DNA of 64,000 nt from the NCBI GenBank assembly GCA_017400135.1, contig JAFPVJ010000013.1:33076-97075 (forward strand), read 5' to 3'. Each line of letters starts with the position of its first letter. Within the stretch, counting starts at the first letter, position 1. Positions 52,141 through 60,934 of the stretch are shown here, piece after piece. The stretch comes from Bacteroidales bacterium. GTDB lineage: Bacteria > Bacteroidota > Bacteroidia > Bacteroidales > UBA932. The notes beneath the pieces are model-generated. The model worked only from the letters and a program-made list of their open reading frames with translations. It made no database searches and had not been told where the DNA came from. A program made the position numbers and the translations under genes.

Positions 52141-52148
52141 CAAATATA
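52141..52148 (-). promoter_or_regulatory. -7 box of the mannan operon
   Basis: TATATTTG, an exact consensus, 26 bases before the isomerase ATG. The expected -33 region lies beside the ACATAC operator arm. Confidence 0.65.
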
Positions 52149-52165
52149 AAAATAATTTTTATTAA

Positions 52166-52191
52166 ACATACTTTTTGTTATTTTTGTATGT
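52166..52191. promoter_or_regulatory. Candidate GntR operator with -7 box of the regulator gene
   Basis: ACATAC (52166-52171) and GTATGT (52186-52191) form inverted arms with centres 20 bases apart. The exact -7 box TATTTTTG (52179-52186, plus strand) lies between them and would serve the regulator gene, so binding would give autoregulation. Confidence 0.55.
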
Positions 52192-52205
52192 AATTTTTTC
52201 GCAAA

Positions 52206-52928
52206 ATGACACTGGACCCACATAGTTCCATCCCTCTTCACACCCAGGCCGAGCGGATGCTCCGACGCCTGATTGAGTCCGAGGAATACAAGAATGGGAA
52301 ACTTCTGCCCAAGGAAGTGGAGCTCTCCAAACAGCTTCGAATCTCCCGCAACACCCTGCGCCAGGCCATCAACCAACTCGTTAGCGAAGGCCTGCTCGTG
52401 CGTAAAAAAGGGGTTGGGACCAAAGTGGTCCGGAAAGGAATCAACGGTGGAGTCAAGAACTGGCTCAGCTTCTCCCAGGAAATGAAACAGCTGGGGATAG
52501 AAGTGCGCAATTATGAGCTCCACCTCAGTCACAAGAAACCCAATCCGGAGATTGCAGGCTTCTTCGGCTGCGACGAGGAGACCCGGTGCGTGGTGATGGA
52601 AAGGCTCAGGGGCAACACCTCTTTCCCCTTCGTCTTTTTCATCTCCTATTTCAATCCCGCCCTGCCCATCACAGGAGATGAGAATTACAACGCTCCTCTT
52701 TATGAGATGCTGGAGAAGAATTACGGCATCGTCGTGAAATTGTCCAAAGAAGAGGTTTCCGCACGCCTGGCAGGCAATCACATCGCCGAAAAACTGGAAA
52801 TCGAGCCCAACGACCCTATCCTGATCCGCAAGCGTTTCGTCTATGATGTGGACGGGAAACCTGTCGAATACAACATCGGCTACTACCGTGCCGACGCCTT
52901 TACCTACACCCTTGAGTCCGAGCGCTAA
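52206..52928 (+). CDS. GntR/HutC-family (UTRA-domain) transcriptional regulator
   Basis: A 240-residue regulator. Residues 5-75 form a winged helix of GntR type (ESEEYKNGKLLPKEVELSKQLRISRNTLRQAINQLVSEGLLVRKKGVGT). Residues 90-238 form a UTRA ligand domain (CVVMERLRGNTSFPFVFFISYF, and NDPILIRKRFVYDVDGKPVEYNIGYYRAD), which binds phosphorylated sugars in many relatives. It is divergent from the mannan operon across 91 bases holding both -7 boxes and ACATAC/GTATGT palindromes. Mannose-6-phosphate or a related sugar is the natural ligand guess. Confidence 0.93.
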   Translation: MTLDPHSSIPLHTQAERMLRRLIESEEYKNGKLLPKEVELSKQLRISRNTLRQAINQLVSEGLLVRKKGVGTKVVRKGINGGVKNWLSFSQEMKQLGIEVRNYELHLSHKKPNPEIAGFFGCDEETRCVVMERLRGNTSFPFVFFISYFNPALPITGDENYNAPLYEMLEKNYGIVVKLSKEEVSARLAGNHIAEKLEIEPNDPILIRKRFVYDVDGKPVEYNIGYYRADAFTYTLESER

Positions 52929-52970
52929 CTGCGCGCCACCCTATTCCTCATCGAATCATCCTTTCTATCG

Positions 52971-55900
52971 TTATTGAACGCCCCAGGACACGTTGGGTTC
53001 CGGGCCCATCCACAATTCCAAGGTTCCTCCCTTCAAAACATCGGAAGCATCGATCCGGAAGGTATCCAGTTTCTTGCCGTTCAAAGAGGCCCGCTGGATG
53101 TATCGGTTGGTACGGGAAGCATCATGGGCCTGGATGACGAACTTCTCTCCCCGGCCATAGCGCCCACCGAGATCGATGACCGCCTCCGGGAAGAGAGGAC
53201 TGCCGATCTCGTAATGCGGGGTGGCGCTGCAACCGCCGTCGGTCTGGAACAGGCCCAGGGAGGCCATCACCAGCCAGGCGCTCATCTGTCCCTGGTCCTC
53301 GTCGCCCAGCCAGCAGTTGGAAAAGTCATAACCATAATAGCGGTCCAGGATGCTCCGGCTCCATTTCTGGGTCAGCCAGGGCTTGCCAACGTGGTTGAAC
53401 AGAAAGGCGAACTGCATGGACTGCTGGTTGCCGTGCACGACCGGATAGTCCCCGTATCGCTCGTTGGGAGCATTGAACCGGACACCGTAACTCTCCTGAA
53501 AACCCCATTCGAGCCGTTCGACAAACCGTTCCTTTCCGATCCATTCCGCCAGGCCTTCCACATCCTGTGGGACAAAGAAGGTCAGTTGCCAGGCGTTGCC
53601 CTCGACATAATGCCGGTTGGCCCCGCTCTTGAACGGGTCGAAATCCGGCAGCCAGGTTCCCTTGCTGTCCTTCATCTGGCAATAACCATTGTCCCGGTTG
53701 ACCGCGTTTTTCCACCACGTCCCCCGGTCGGCAAAGGTTTCGTACTCCTTCTGCCTCCCGAGGGAAAGGGCCAGCTGGGAGACTGTCCAGTCGTCGAAAC
53801 TGTATTCCATCGCGTTGGAATAGCGGCCCAGGTCATACGGCACGTAATGGTATTTCAGATAGGGAACCAAGTCCCGGTTGCCTGCGAAACCGCGGCCGAC
53901 CTTGGAAGCCGGCGTGGTCTGCATCTTGACGACGGCTTCGAACAGTTTCCCGGCGTCGCAGTCGCGGATGCCCATCTGCCAGGCGCTCACCATCTGCGGA
54001 ATCTCATGTTCGCCGACCATCACGGGGATCAGTTTCATTCCGGCAGGGCCCTTGCCGAGCCAGCCCGTCGCCTCATACAGGGCCAGCTGGGACTTGACCC
54101 AGCGCGAACTCCACTCGGGCGTCAGCAGGTTCCAGACCTGGTTCAGGTTCCAGAATGTATTCCAGAACGCATCACAGCCCAGCGCCCGCATATCCGGATC
54201 CGGCAGGGTCTGCACCCGCTCGAACTGGTCCACCCAGCGGCCGTCCACGTCACTGAAGGTGTTGCGGCAATAGGAACGGTAAAGATTGGTGTAGAAGCGC
54301 TTGAGTTCCCGCCGGTCGTCGCAGCGCACCCGCACGCGGGAGAGAATGTCGTTCCAGGCGTCCCGCTGGCAGGCCCGGACGGCCTCGAAATCCCAGCCGA
54401 AAGGATCGGAGATCTCCGTGCGAAGGTTTCTGTCCGCTCCGGCTCCGTCCACGAAGGAGAGGCCGGTCCGCATCCGGACGACATTCTCCCCGGCCGGGGA
54501 GAACTCGACATAGCAGCCGAAATCCCTGGGGCGTTCCATCCGGCAACTGTCCCCTGCCCACAGACCGCGGTCCGACCAGCCGGCGAAGCGCTCGATGTCC
54601 CGGTCGAATTCGATGGTGAAAAACAAGGTATAGAACTGGTCCGCATCCTGCGACCACACCCGGGGCGTATCCTGGCGGCAGTAACCTTTCACCGTTCTTG
54701 CCCCAGTCTTGACGACTTCGCAATCCACGATGTCGTATCCGTATTCAGCCGGGATCTGCAGGTCGATCATCACCCGCCCGGTCTCTCCGGAGGGATAGGT
54801 ATAGCGCTGGAAGGAGCAACGGTCCGTGGCTGTCAGTTCGGCCAGGATATCATAGTCCGTCAGACGGACGGCATAATAACCGACATCCCCGACCTCGGAA
54901 GCCTTATCGATGCGGCTGCGGTAACCCTCTTCATACCCTTTCTGACACTCAGACTGGTCTCCGACCTGCGTCTTGAGCGGGCCGGTCACGGGCATCGTGC
55001 CCAGGCCGGACATCGTCCATTCATGGATATGGCTGAAGGTACCGATGCTCTCCAGGACCGAATCGTATCCGCCCTGCCAGCCGCCGTTCTGGTTGTCCGG
55101 GCTGATTTTCACCATGCTGAACGGCATCCAGGGACCGGGGGCCAGCATCCAGCGGGAATGGGCCGTGCCCATCCGCGTGTCGATATAGTCCGCGGGCGTG
55201 ACCGCCTCGCAAGGGGTCCGCAGGACTTTCCCCTTCCGGACCCGCATGCCGTCCACTTTGACGACATAGCGGGAACGGGTCTTGCGCCGCACGGCGGGCA
55301 TGGGTGCCTCGAACTCGTAATAACCGCCCTCAAGGGTCTTGGAAAGGATTTCCTTCCCATCCAATTCGACGCTCAGGAGCGGATGCCCCTGCAAATGATC
55401 CACCCCGACGACGAGGGGCTGGGCGCCCCCGTCAAGGGTCAGATAATCAGCGGGAAAGACCTCGCGCACACAGGCATCCGCAAAATCTTTCCGTAACCGT
55501 GTCGAAGCGGGTCCTTCCAAACGGATGTCATCCAGGATGGCCCAGCTCCCTTCCAGACTGTACAGGCAGATCTCGTTGTGTCCTTCCCGTATGTCTGCAT
55601 CGGACAAAGGTATCTCCAGCGTATACGGACGGGCCTGGGAATAATCACCGGTCAGCGATGCATCCCCGCCGCCCTTGGGCAGTTCATATTTGAACGAAGT
55701 CCCGTTGACCGAAACCTTCAGCAGCGGCGGGACCGTGTCGTGCGTATCCACGAAGTCCAGGACCAGGCGCCAGTTCCCTTTCCCCTTCTTCAGGATCTCG
55801 AAAAAGATGTTCTGGAAAGCCGAACGCGTCCCGGCTCCCCCGCTCGATCCGTTCCAGGCATCCGCCGGCCCGGGAAGAACGTAGGGAAAGTCCGTTTCCG

Positions 55901-56087
55901 GATGGGATCTGCCGATCAGGAAGAATACATCTTCCCAGCCGTAATCTTGGGACAGGTACTCCTGATACCGGTCCGGGGCCAGGGCGAACTCGGCGGCAGA
56001 CTGGTCTTTCACGCCGATCTGCCAGATCGTGGCCGGTTGTTTTCCCAGGAACAGGGAAAGAAGGAAAAAGAGAACGAATTGTTTCAT
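52971..56087 (-). CDS. GH92 alpha-mannosidase with N-terminal accessory domains
   Basis: A 1038-residue exported protein (signal peptide about residues 1-17, no lipobox). Residues 20-200 form a beta-rich domain resembling the carbohydrate-binding module attached to family 4 polysaccharide lyases (ATIWQIGVKDQSAAEF, LDFVDTHDTVPPLLKVSVNG, EGHNEICLYSLEGSWAILDDIRLEGP). A linker domain of about 100 residues follows. The GH92 part starts near residue 298 (YIDTRMGTAHSRWMLAPGPWMPFSM), with GCDAFWNTFWNLNQVWNLLTPEW and WLGDEDQGQMSAWLVMASLGLFQ. The gene is convergent with the GntR gene, outside the main mannan operon, and much larger than the other GH92. Confidence 0.92.
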   Translation of the reverse strand: MKQFVLFFLLSLFLGKQPATIWQIGVKDQSAAEFALAPDRYQEYLSQDYGWEDVFFLIGRSHPETDFPYVLPGPADAWNGSSGGAGTRSAFQNIFFEILKKGKGNWRLVLDFVDTHDTVPPLLKVSVNGTSFKYELPKGGGDASLTGDYSQARPYTLEIPLSDADIREGHNEICLYSLEGSWAILDDIRLEGPASTRLRKDFADACVREVFPADYLTLDGGAQPLVVGVDHLQGHPLLSVELDGKEILSKTLEGGYYEFEAPMPAVRRKTRSRYVVKVDGMRVRKGKVLRTPCEAVTPADYIDTRMGTAHSRWMLAPGPWMPFSMVKISPDNQNGGWQGGYDSVLESIGTFSHIHEWTMSGLGTMPVTGPLKTQVGDQSECQKGYEEGYRSRIDKASEVGDVGYYAVRLTDYDILAELTATDRCSFQRYTYPSGETGRVMIDLQIPAEYGYDIVDCEVVKTGARTVKGYCRQDTPRVWSQDADQFYTLFFTIEFDRDIERFAGWSDRGLWAGDSCRMERPRDFGCYVEFSPAGENVVRMRTGLSFVDGAGADRNLRTEISDPFGWDFEAVRACQRDAWNDILSRVRVRCDDRRELKRFYTNLYRSYCRNTFSDVDGRWVDQFERVQTLPDPDMRALGCDAFWNTFWNLNQVWNLLTPEWSSRWVKSQLALYEATGWLGKGPAGMKLIPVMVGEHEIPQMVSAWQMGIRDCDAGKLFEAVVKMQTTPASKVGRGFAGNRDLVPYLKYHYVPYDLGRYSNAMEYSFDDWTVSQLALSLGRQKEYETFADRGTWWKNAVNRDNGYCQMKDSKGTWLPDFDPFKSGANRHYVEGNAWQLTFFVPQDVEGLAEWIGKERFVERLEWGFQESYGVRFNAPNERYGDYPVVHGNQQSMQFAFLFNHVGKPWLTQKWSRSILDRYYGYDFSNCWLGDEDQGQMSAWLVMASLGLFQTDGGCSATPHYEIGSPLFPEAVIDLGGRYGRGEKFVIQAHDASRTNRYIQRASLNGKKLDTFRIDASDVLKGGTLELWMGPEPNVSWGVQ

Positions 56088-56131
56088 ATTGAGGTTTCAG
56101 CCTTTGAATATAACAATTTTAAAAGAAATGC

Positions 56132-56139
56132 TATATTTG
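56132..56139 (+). promoter_or_regulatory. -7 box of the 56146 gene
   Basis: TATATTTG, an exact consensus, ends six bases before the ATG, implying little or no leader. It lies in the 58-base divergent gap between the GH92 and M64 genes. Confidence 0.6.
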
Positions 56140-56145
56140 CCTTGA

Positions 56146-58995
56146 ATGAAAAGGATCCTCTATTTCTGCCTGGCAGCCGGTCTCCTGACGGCCTGTATGA
56201 CCGAGGCCGTCCCGGAAAGGACGGCCGGGAAGGAGCCGCGGACCCTTAGCCTGACAGCCATCCAGGAAGGTCAGCCCGGAACCCGGACCATCATCGCCGA
56301 AGAGACGAAGGTATTCTGGCAGCCCGGGGATGAGGTGAAAGTTTTCTGCGACGGCGCGTCCGCCCGATTCACTTCCACCAACGCGGAGCCGGCCGGCATC
56401 GCCACCTTCACCGGCACGCTGCAGGTCCTGGTTGGATTCAACGAAGGTTTCTCACCGGACACGCCCCTCTGGGGCCTTTATCCCTATTGCGAGGACGCGA
56501 CGGCAGACAACGGATCCGTCACCACGACCCTGCCAGACGTGCAACTTGCGCAGGCTGGGTCCTTCGCCCGGGACATGTATCCCACACTCGGACGGTCAAA
56601 CAGCCTTTCCATGGGCTTCTGGGGCATTTGCGGCGGCGTGCGGTTCTCTCTCACGCAGGAGGATATCCGCCAGGTCGAGTTCGAGAGCCTGGGCGGCGAA
56701 GCGATTGCCGGCCGTATACGGGTCGCGTTTGCCGACGGCGTGCCAGCGGTCCAGGAAGTCAGTGACGCGCGCAGCACCATCACGCTGACACCCCCTGCCG
56801 GCGAATCCTTCTCGACCGGGCAGTGGTACTATATCGTCGCCCTCCCTGGCACCCTGGAGAAGGGCTTCCGCCTAACGTTCCACCAGGGATCCAGGACGGC
56901 GGAATATGTCTCGGATCGCGCCGTCACTATCAAGCGGACCATTTTCGGAAGCTTGAAAGACGTCGACGAGGGACTGGAGTTTCAGATTCCGGGCATCGGC
57001 AATCCGGACGATCCCATTCCCTTTGCGGATGAAAAAGTCAAGGCCAAACTGGTGGCTGCCTTCGACCGCAACGGCGACGGCGAGTTGTCTTTCGACGAGG
57101 CGGACCGCGTGACTTCGATGGAAGGCGTCTTCGGCACGGACAAGGACTTCGAGTCCTTCGACGAATTCCGTTTCTTCACGGGCGTCACGGCCATCCCGGA
57201 CCGCATGTGCCGCAACTGGACGGCCCTGACTTCCATCCGGCTGCCCGAATCCCTGACTTCGATGGGCGCCCACTCCTTCTACGGCTGCACGTCCCTTCGC
57301 AGCATCGTCCTGCCGGAGGGAATCCGCACGATCAGCCGCTATGCCTTCGGCGGGTGCACGGCGCTGGAAGAATGCATCCTGGGCTCGCAGGTCGAGGCAT
57401 TCGAGGACTGGTCCTTTTACAACTGCACGTCCCTGGTGGAGTTGGATTGGCCGGAAACCCTGACCTCCCTCGGCGACAACGCCCTGCGCAACTGCTCCTC
57501 CCTGGAGTTCGCCCTGATACCGGACGGAGTGAGCTACGTCGGCAAGAATCTCTTCTACGGCTGCAAAGGCCTGCAGTCCGTCCGGCTTCCCGCTTCGGTC
57601 CAGAGCATTCCCGATGGCCTGTTCGCCCAGTGCGCCGCCCTGGAAGACGCTCCCATCTCCGAAGGAATGACATCCATCGGAAATACCGCTTTCTACGGCT
57701 GTACCAGCTTCAAGTCCCTCGTCATCCCCGACGGAATGACATCCATCGGGACGAACGCCTTCAGCGGCTGCACTTCCCTCACCCGGATCACGGTCCGGCC
57801 GGCCACGCCTCCGACGGGTGCCAGCGGCATGTTCAGCAATACCGGGAACTGTCCGATCTACGTCCCGGCCGCCACCGCCTACATGTATACGGAGGCCACT
57901 TACTGGAAGGATTATGTCTCCCGGATCAAGACGGAGGAGGGGGTCCCGCCCTTCTATACGTCGAGCGACTATTCCCGGGACGGCGAAGTGGTGACCCTGC
58001 AGCAGGCCAGCGTCGGCCGGGGGGTCAATTTCGTCCTGCTCGGAGACGGATACGTGGACCGGGACATGGAACCCGGGGGCAAATACGAGCAGCGGATGCG
58101 CTCCGCGATGGAGGCCCTGTTCGCCTACGAGCCTTACACCTCCCTGCGCGACCGTTTCAACGTCTACGCCGTCAAGGTGGTCTCCGCCAACGCCCAATAC
58201 GATAATGACCAATCCAACCGGCGTCTGACCTACGAGTCGGGCGGGTCCATCGACTTTCGGTCCGCGGTCGCCCTGAATTACGCCAACAAGGCTCCGAGGG
58301 GAAACACGGGCCAGCCGGTCAAGGTCGCGGTCCTCTGCAATTCCACTACGAGAGTGGGACGCAGCTACTGCCTGCGTTACACCTCCGGTCAGGCCGTCTG
58401 CATCGTCTTCGACCCCAACACCAACGTCCTCGTCCACGAACTGTGCGGCCACGGATTCGGGGACTTGTGGGACGAGTATACCGAAAAAACCGAGACCTTC
58501 ACGGACCAGGCGGGACTGGACCGGGACTGGAACAACCGCCAGTGGGGCGCCAATACCGACTGGCGCAACGATCCGGCCACGATACGCTGGGCGCATTTCC
58601 TGGCGGATTCCCGCTATGCCGGGGAGGATCTGGGCATCTTCGAGGGCGCCAAGCTCTATCCCAAGGGCATCTACCGACCCACCAACAACAGCATGATGCG
58701 CCACAACAACTGCCCGTTCAACGCCCCCAGCCGGGAACAGATCTACAAGAACACGATGAAATGGTCGGAGGGCAGCACCTGGAAATACGACTACGAGACC
58801 TTCGTGGCCCTCGACCAGGCCGGACGCTCCCAGGCAGCCGGCAGACTGCGGGCTCCCCGTACGCGCAGCACGGAGGAGGAACTCGACCGGCAGCACGAGG
58901 AGACGCACATCCCGCCCGTCACGGTCGATGAGGGTGTCTTGGAGGTCGGATTCCCGGTATCGGGACCGGCCGTGCCGCATTTCAAACGGAAATAA
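56146..58995 (+). CDS. Mosaic surface lipoprotein: fimbrillin-like, EF-hand, BspA leucine-rich repeats, M64 metallopeptidase
   Basis: A 949-residue lipoprotein (LLTAC, Cys17). Residues about 30-285 are fimbrillin-like (PRTLSLTAIQEGQPGTRTI, KVFWQPGDEVKVF, WGLYPYCEDA, YIVALPGT). Residues 307-318 form a complete EF-hand loop (Asp307, Asn309, Asp311, Glu313, Ser315, Glu318). Residues about 345-555 are eight or more BspA-type LRR_5 repeats (GCTSLRSIVLPEG type). About 610-900 is a peptidase of M64 (IgA-peptidase) type, with VNFVLLGDGYVDRDM, zinc motif HELCGH (His764, Glu765, His769) and following DEY (776-778). The tail is Arg/Glu-rich. It is probably a surface-bound protease that cleaves a host or microbial glycoprotein. 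Confidence 0.88.
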   Translation: MKRILYFCLAAGLLTACMTEAVPERTAGKEPRTLSLTAIQEGQPGTRTIIAEETKVFWQPGDEVKVFCDGASARFTSTNAEPAGIATFTGTLQVLVGFNEGFSPDTPLWGLYPYCEDATADNGSVTTTLPDVQLAQAGSFARDMYPTLGRSNSLSMGFWGICGGVRFSLTQEDIRQVEFESLGGEAIAGRIRVAFADGVPAVQEVSDARSTITLTPPAGESFSTGQWYYIVALPGTLEKGFRLTFHQGSRTAEYVSDRAVTIKRTIFGSLKDVDEGLEFQIPGIGNPDDPIPFADEKVKAKLVAAFDRNGDGELSFDEADRVTSMEGVFGTDKDFESFDEFRFFTGVTAIPDRMCRNWTALTSIRLPESLTSMGAHSFYGCTSLRSIVLPEGIRTISRYAFGGCTALEECILGSQVEAFEDWSFYNCTSLVELDWPETLTSLGDNALRNCSSLEFALIPDGVSYVGKNLFYGCKGLQSVRLPASVQSIPDGLFAQCAALEDAPISEGMTSIGNTAFYGCTSFKSLVIPDGMTSIGTNAFSGCTSLTRITVRPATPPTGASGMFSNTGNCPIYVPAATAYMYTEATYWKDYVSRIKTEEGVPPFYTSSDYSRDGEVVTLQQASVGRGVNFVLLGDGYVDRDMEPGGKYEQRMRSAMEALFAYEPYTSLRDRFNVYAVKVVSANAQYDNDQSNRRLTYESGGSIDFRSAVALNYANKAPRGNTGQPVKVAVLCNSTTRVGRSYCLRYTSGQAVCIVFDPNTNVLVHELCGHGFGDLWDEYTEKTETFTDQAGLDRDWNNRQWGANTDWRNDPATIRWAHFLADSRYAGEDLGIFEGAKLYPKGIYRPTNNSMMRHNNCPFNAPSREQIYKNTMKWSEGSTWKYDYETFVALDQAGRSQAAGRLRAPRTRSTEEELDRQHEETHIPPVTVDEGVLEVGFPVSGPAVPHFKRK

Positions 58996-58998
58996 TCC

Positions 58999-59784
58999 TT
59001 ACATCGGCTTGATCCGGCGTGCGAGCCTTGCACAAAGGCCCGGGAAGAAGCGTTTGATGTACACCATCACCAACTCTCCCCTGCCGACCAGCACCTCGCG
59101 ACGGCCCTTCTCCACGGCGCGCACGATCTTGCGGGCCGCTTTTTCCGCGCTCAAGCCCCCGGCCTGACCGGGATCCAGCTGACCATGCTGCCGGCCGCCC
59201 TTGTCCAGGGCGTAGAAAGAGATGCGGGTCCGTACGCGTCCCGGACAGACGAGCGTCACCTGGATTCCCTTGTCGGCGTATTCCGCCTGCAGAGTCTCGA
59301 AGAAGCCGTAAAGGGCGAATTTGGAGGAACTGTAGCCGCAGCGCAGCGGGAAGCCGAAACGGCCGGCGATGGAGGTCGTGACGGCGATGTGGCCGCCGCC
59401 TCTTTCGAGCATCCGGGGCAGGAGGGCCTTGGCGAGGACGACCGGAGAGAAGTAATTGATCTCCATGATCTTGCGCACCATTTCCATCGAGGTATCCTCC
59501 ACGGTCGTGCGCTGACTGATGCCTGCATTGAGATAGACGGTGTCAATCCCCTGGAAGGCATCCCAGGCCTTTTCGGCCAGGCCTTCGACGGCCGCCGGAT
59601 CGCCCAGGTCACAGGGCAGGACACAAACGTCCGCGGCACCTTCTTCCTGGCACCGGGCGGCCACAGGCTCGAGCCGCTCGCGGGAAGAGGAGGTCAGTAT
59701 GAGCCGGGCCCCCTGAGCCGCCCAGCGGAGGGCGCAGGCTTCTCCAATGCCGGAGGAAGCGCCGGTGATCCAGACGGTCTCCAT
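58999..59784 (-). CDS. Short-chain dehydrogenase/reductase (SDR)
   Basis: A 261-residue classical SDR. It has cofactor loop TGASSGIG (residues 7-14), NAG at 86-88, catalytic Ser138, Tyr151 and Lys155 (YSSSK), and PGRVRT after the active site. The C-terminus is basic with an aromatic stretch (VYIKRFFPGLCARLARRIKPM) like that of SDRs associated with membranes. It follows the VOC gene with one base between, so they form a two-gene operon. The substrate is unknown. Confidence 0.92.
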   Translation of the reverse strand: METVWITGASSGIGEACALRWAAQGARLILTSSSRERLEPVAARCQEEGAADVCVLPCDLGDPAAVEGLAEKAWDAFQGIDTVYLNAGISQRTTVEDTSMEMVRKIMEINYFSPVVLAKALLPRMLERGGGHIAVTTSIAGRFGFPLRCGYSSSKFALYGFFETLQAEYADKGIQVTLVCPGRVRTRISFYALDKGGRQHGQLDPGQAGGLSAEKAARKIVRAVEKGRREVLVGRGELVMVYIKRFFPGLCARLARRIKPM

Positions 59785-59785
59785 C

Positions 59786-60865
59786 TTATTCGGTGATCTT
59801 TTGGCGGGACATCAGACCGATGGCCCGGAAAAGGAACTTCGGCAGCGGCTTGGACGCGTCGCGCTTCTTCATGTCGATATACCAGCCCAACTTCTTGGCA
59901 ATCGGTACCTTATGGGTTTCGACCAGCTCAATCAGCGTCCCGTCGGGATCCTCGATGTAGGTGAAATGGCCCGATGCGTCGCCCATGTCGAAACTGACAT
60001 CTCCCGGACAGCTGTCCACGGTGAAGGGATGGCCTTTCTCGTTGCAGAACTTCTCCAGGGCCCGCATCCCGGTCACGTCGTAGCAGATCTGGATGAAGCC
60101 GGGGTCGCCCCAGTAGCGTCCCTCGTAGATCTTGCGCGGCATGCGGTCCAGGGCCTGGACCAGCTCGACCGTGTCACCGGAGAAGATGCCGGCGTAGGCG
60201 CCCGTACGGGGTTTGGACGGAGAGAGAAGCACGCGGCGGTAGTTCTCCCCCGCGGCAGGCATCAGCGACCAGTCGTCGAAGACGCCGGTCTTGTCGTAGA
60301 TCACCTGATCGTAGCCCAGGATCTCCTTGTAGAAGGCGACCGAACGCTCCATATCCGTGACGCCGACCAGCGCCCCGATGACGCCGCCGGTCAGACAATT
60401 CTTCTGGGGAAGGAAGACATCCTTGCGCTCCACCAGCTGGAAGCAGTTGCCGTACAGGTCCTTGACATAGAAGCAGGGCGTGCCGTCCGGCAGGGCCGAC
60501 ACGGGACCGACCTGGGGCCATTTGGCTGCCATCTGATCGTGGAAGGCCCTCACATCCAGGCACTTGATCTTGGCGGCGAAAGTGCCCAGGTCGCCGACTG
60601 CGACATCGAAGGGGCAGGGCTGGGGGGTCCGGTCCGAATACTGCCAGATCTCCAGTCCGCCGCCGCCCTGCAGGTTGAGCGCGATGCAGGCGTGCCGCTT
60701 CTGCGGCTTGTTACCGGTGTACGGGAGCATGCGCTCCGCAACTGTATCGTCCTCCAGCACGCGGATGTCAAAACCAAAATGCTCGATGAACCAGTTCCAA
60801 GACTTCCGGAAATCGACGGTACCCACGCCTACCTGTTGGATGCCCGAGATGTTGAATGATACCAT
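59786..60865 (-). CDS. Two-module VOC (glyoxalase/dioxygenase superfamily) protein
   Basis: A 359-residue cytoplasmic protein with two vicinal-oxygen-chelate modules. The first has ISGIQQVGVGTVDFRKSWNWFIEHFGF and an FYVKDLYGNCFQLVE end. The second has GVTDMERSVAFYKEILGYDQVIYD and ends in YIEDPDGTLIELVE with a metal-ligand Glu. VOC proteins include glyoxalases, ring-cleaving dioxygenases and epimerases; a specific reaction cannot be called. I start at 60865: the frame extends to 60919, but the -7 box at 60897-60904 lies within that extension. Operon with the SDR gene. Confidence 0.85.
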   Translation of the reverse strand: MVSFNISGIQQVGVGTVDFRKSWNWFIEHFGFDIRVLEDDTVAERMLPYTGNKPQKRHACIALNLQGGGGLEIWQYSDRTPQPCPFDVAVGDLGTFAAKIKCLDVRAFHDQMAAKWPQVGPVSALPDGTPCFYVKDLYGNCFQLVERKDVFLPQKNCLTGGVIGALVGVTDMERSVAFYKEILGYDQVIYDKTGVFDDWSLMPAAGENYRRVLLSPSKPRTGAYAGIFSGDTVELVQALDRMPRKIYEGRYWGDPGFIQICYDVTGMRALEKFCNEKGHPFTVDSCPGDVSFDMGDASGHFTYIEDPDGTLIELVETHKVPIAKKLGWYIDMKKRDASKPLPKFLFRAIGLMSRQKITE

Positions 60866-60896
60866 ATCGTATGTGTTTTGTTTTCTGGTCGGAAAG

Positions 60897-60904
60897 CAAA
60901 TGTA
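60897..60904 (-). promoter_or_regulatory. -7 box of the VOC-SDR operon
   Basis: TACATTTG, an exact consensus on the minus strand, 31 bases before the VOC start at 60865. Confidence 0.6.
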
Positions 60905-60934
60905 CGGCTTTCCCGGCAAATTTGAAACACCCGC

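Noticed and set aside
52974-55496. An 840-codon plus-strand frame opposite the GH92 gene
   Set aside because: Shadow of a clear GH92 gene.
57240-57805. Repeated nucleotide blocks that might be a DNA repeat or CRISPR-like array
   Set aside because: They are codons of the BspA leucine-rich repeats and vary at third positions as protein repeats do.
56872-58980. A 702-codon minus-strand frame opposite the M64 gene
   Set aside because: Shadow; the plus-strand product has four recognisable modules.
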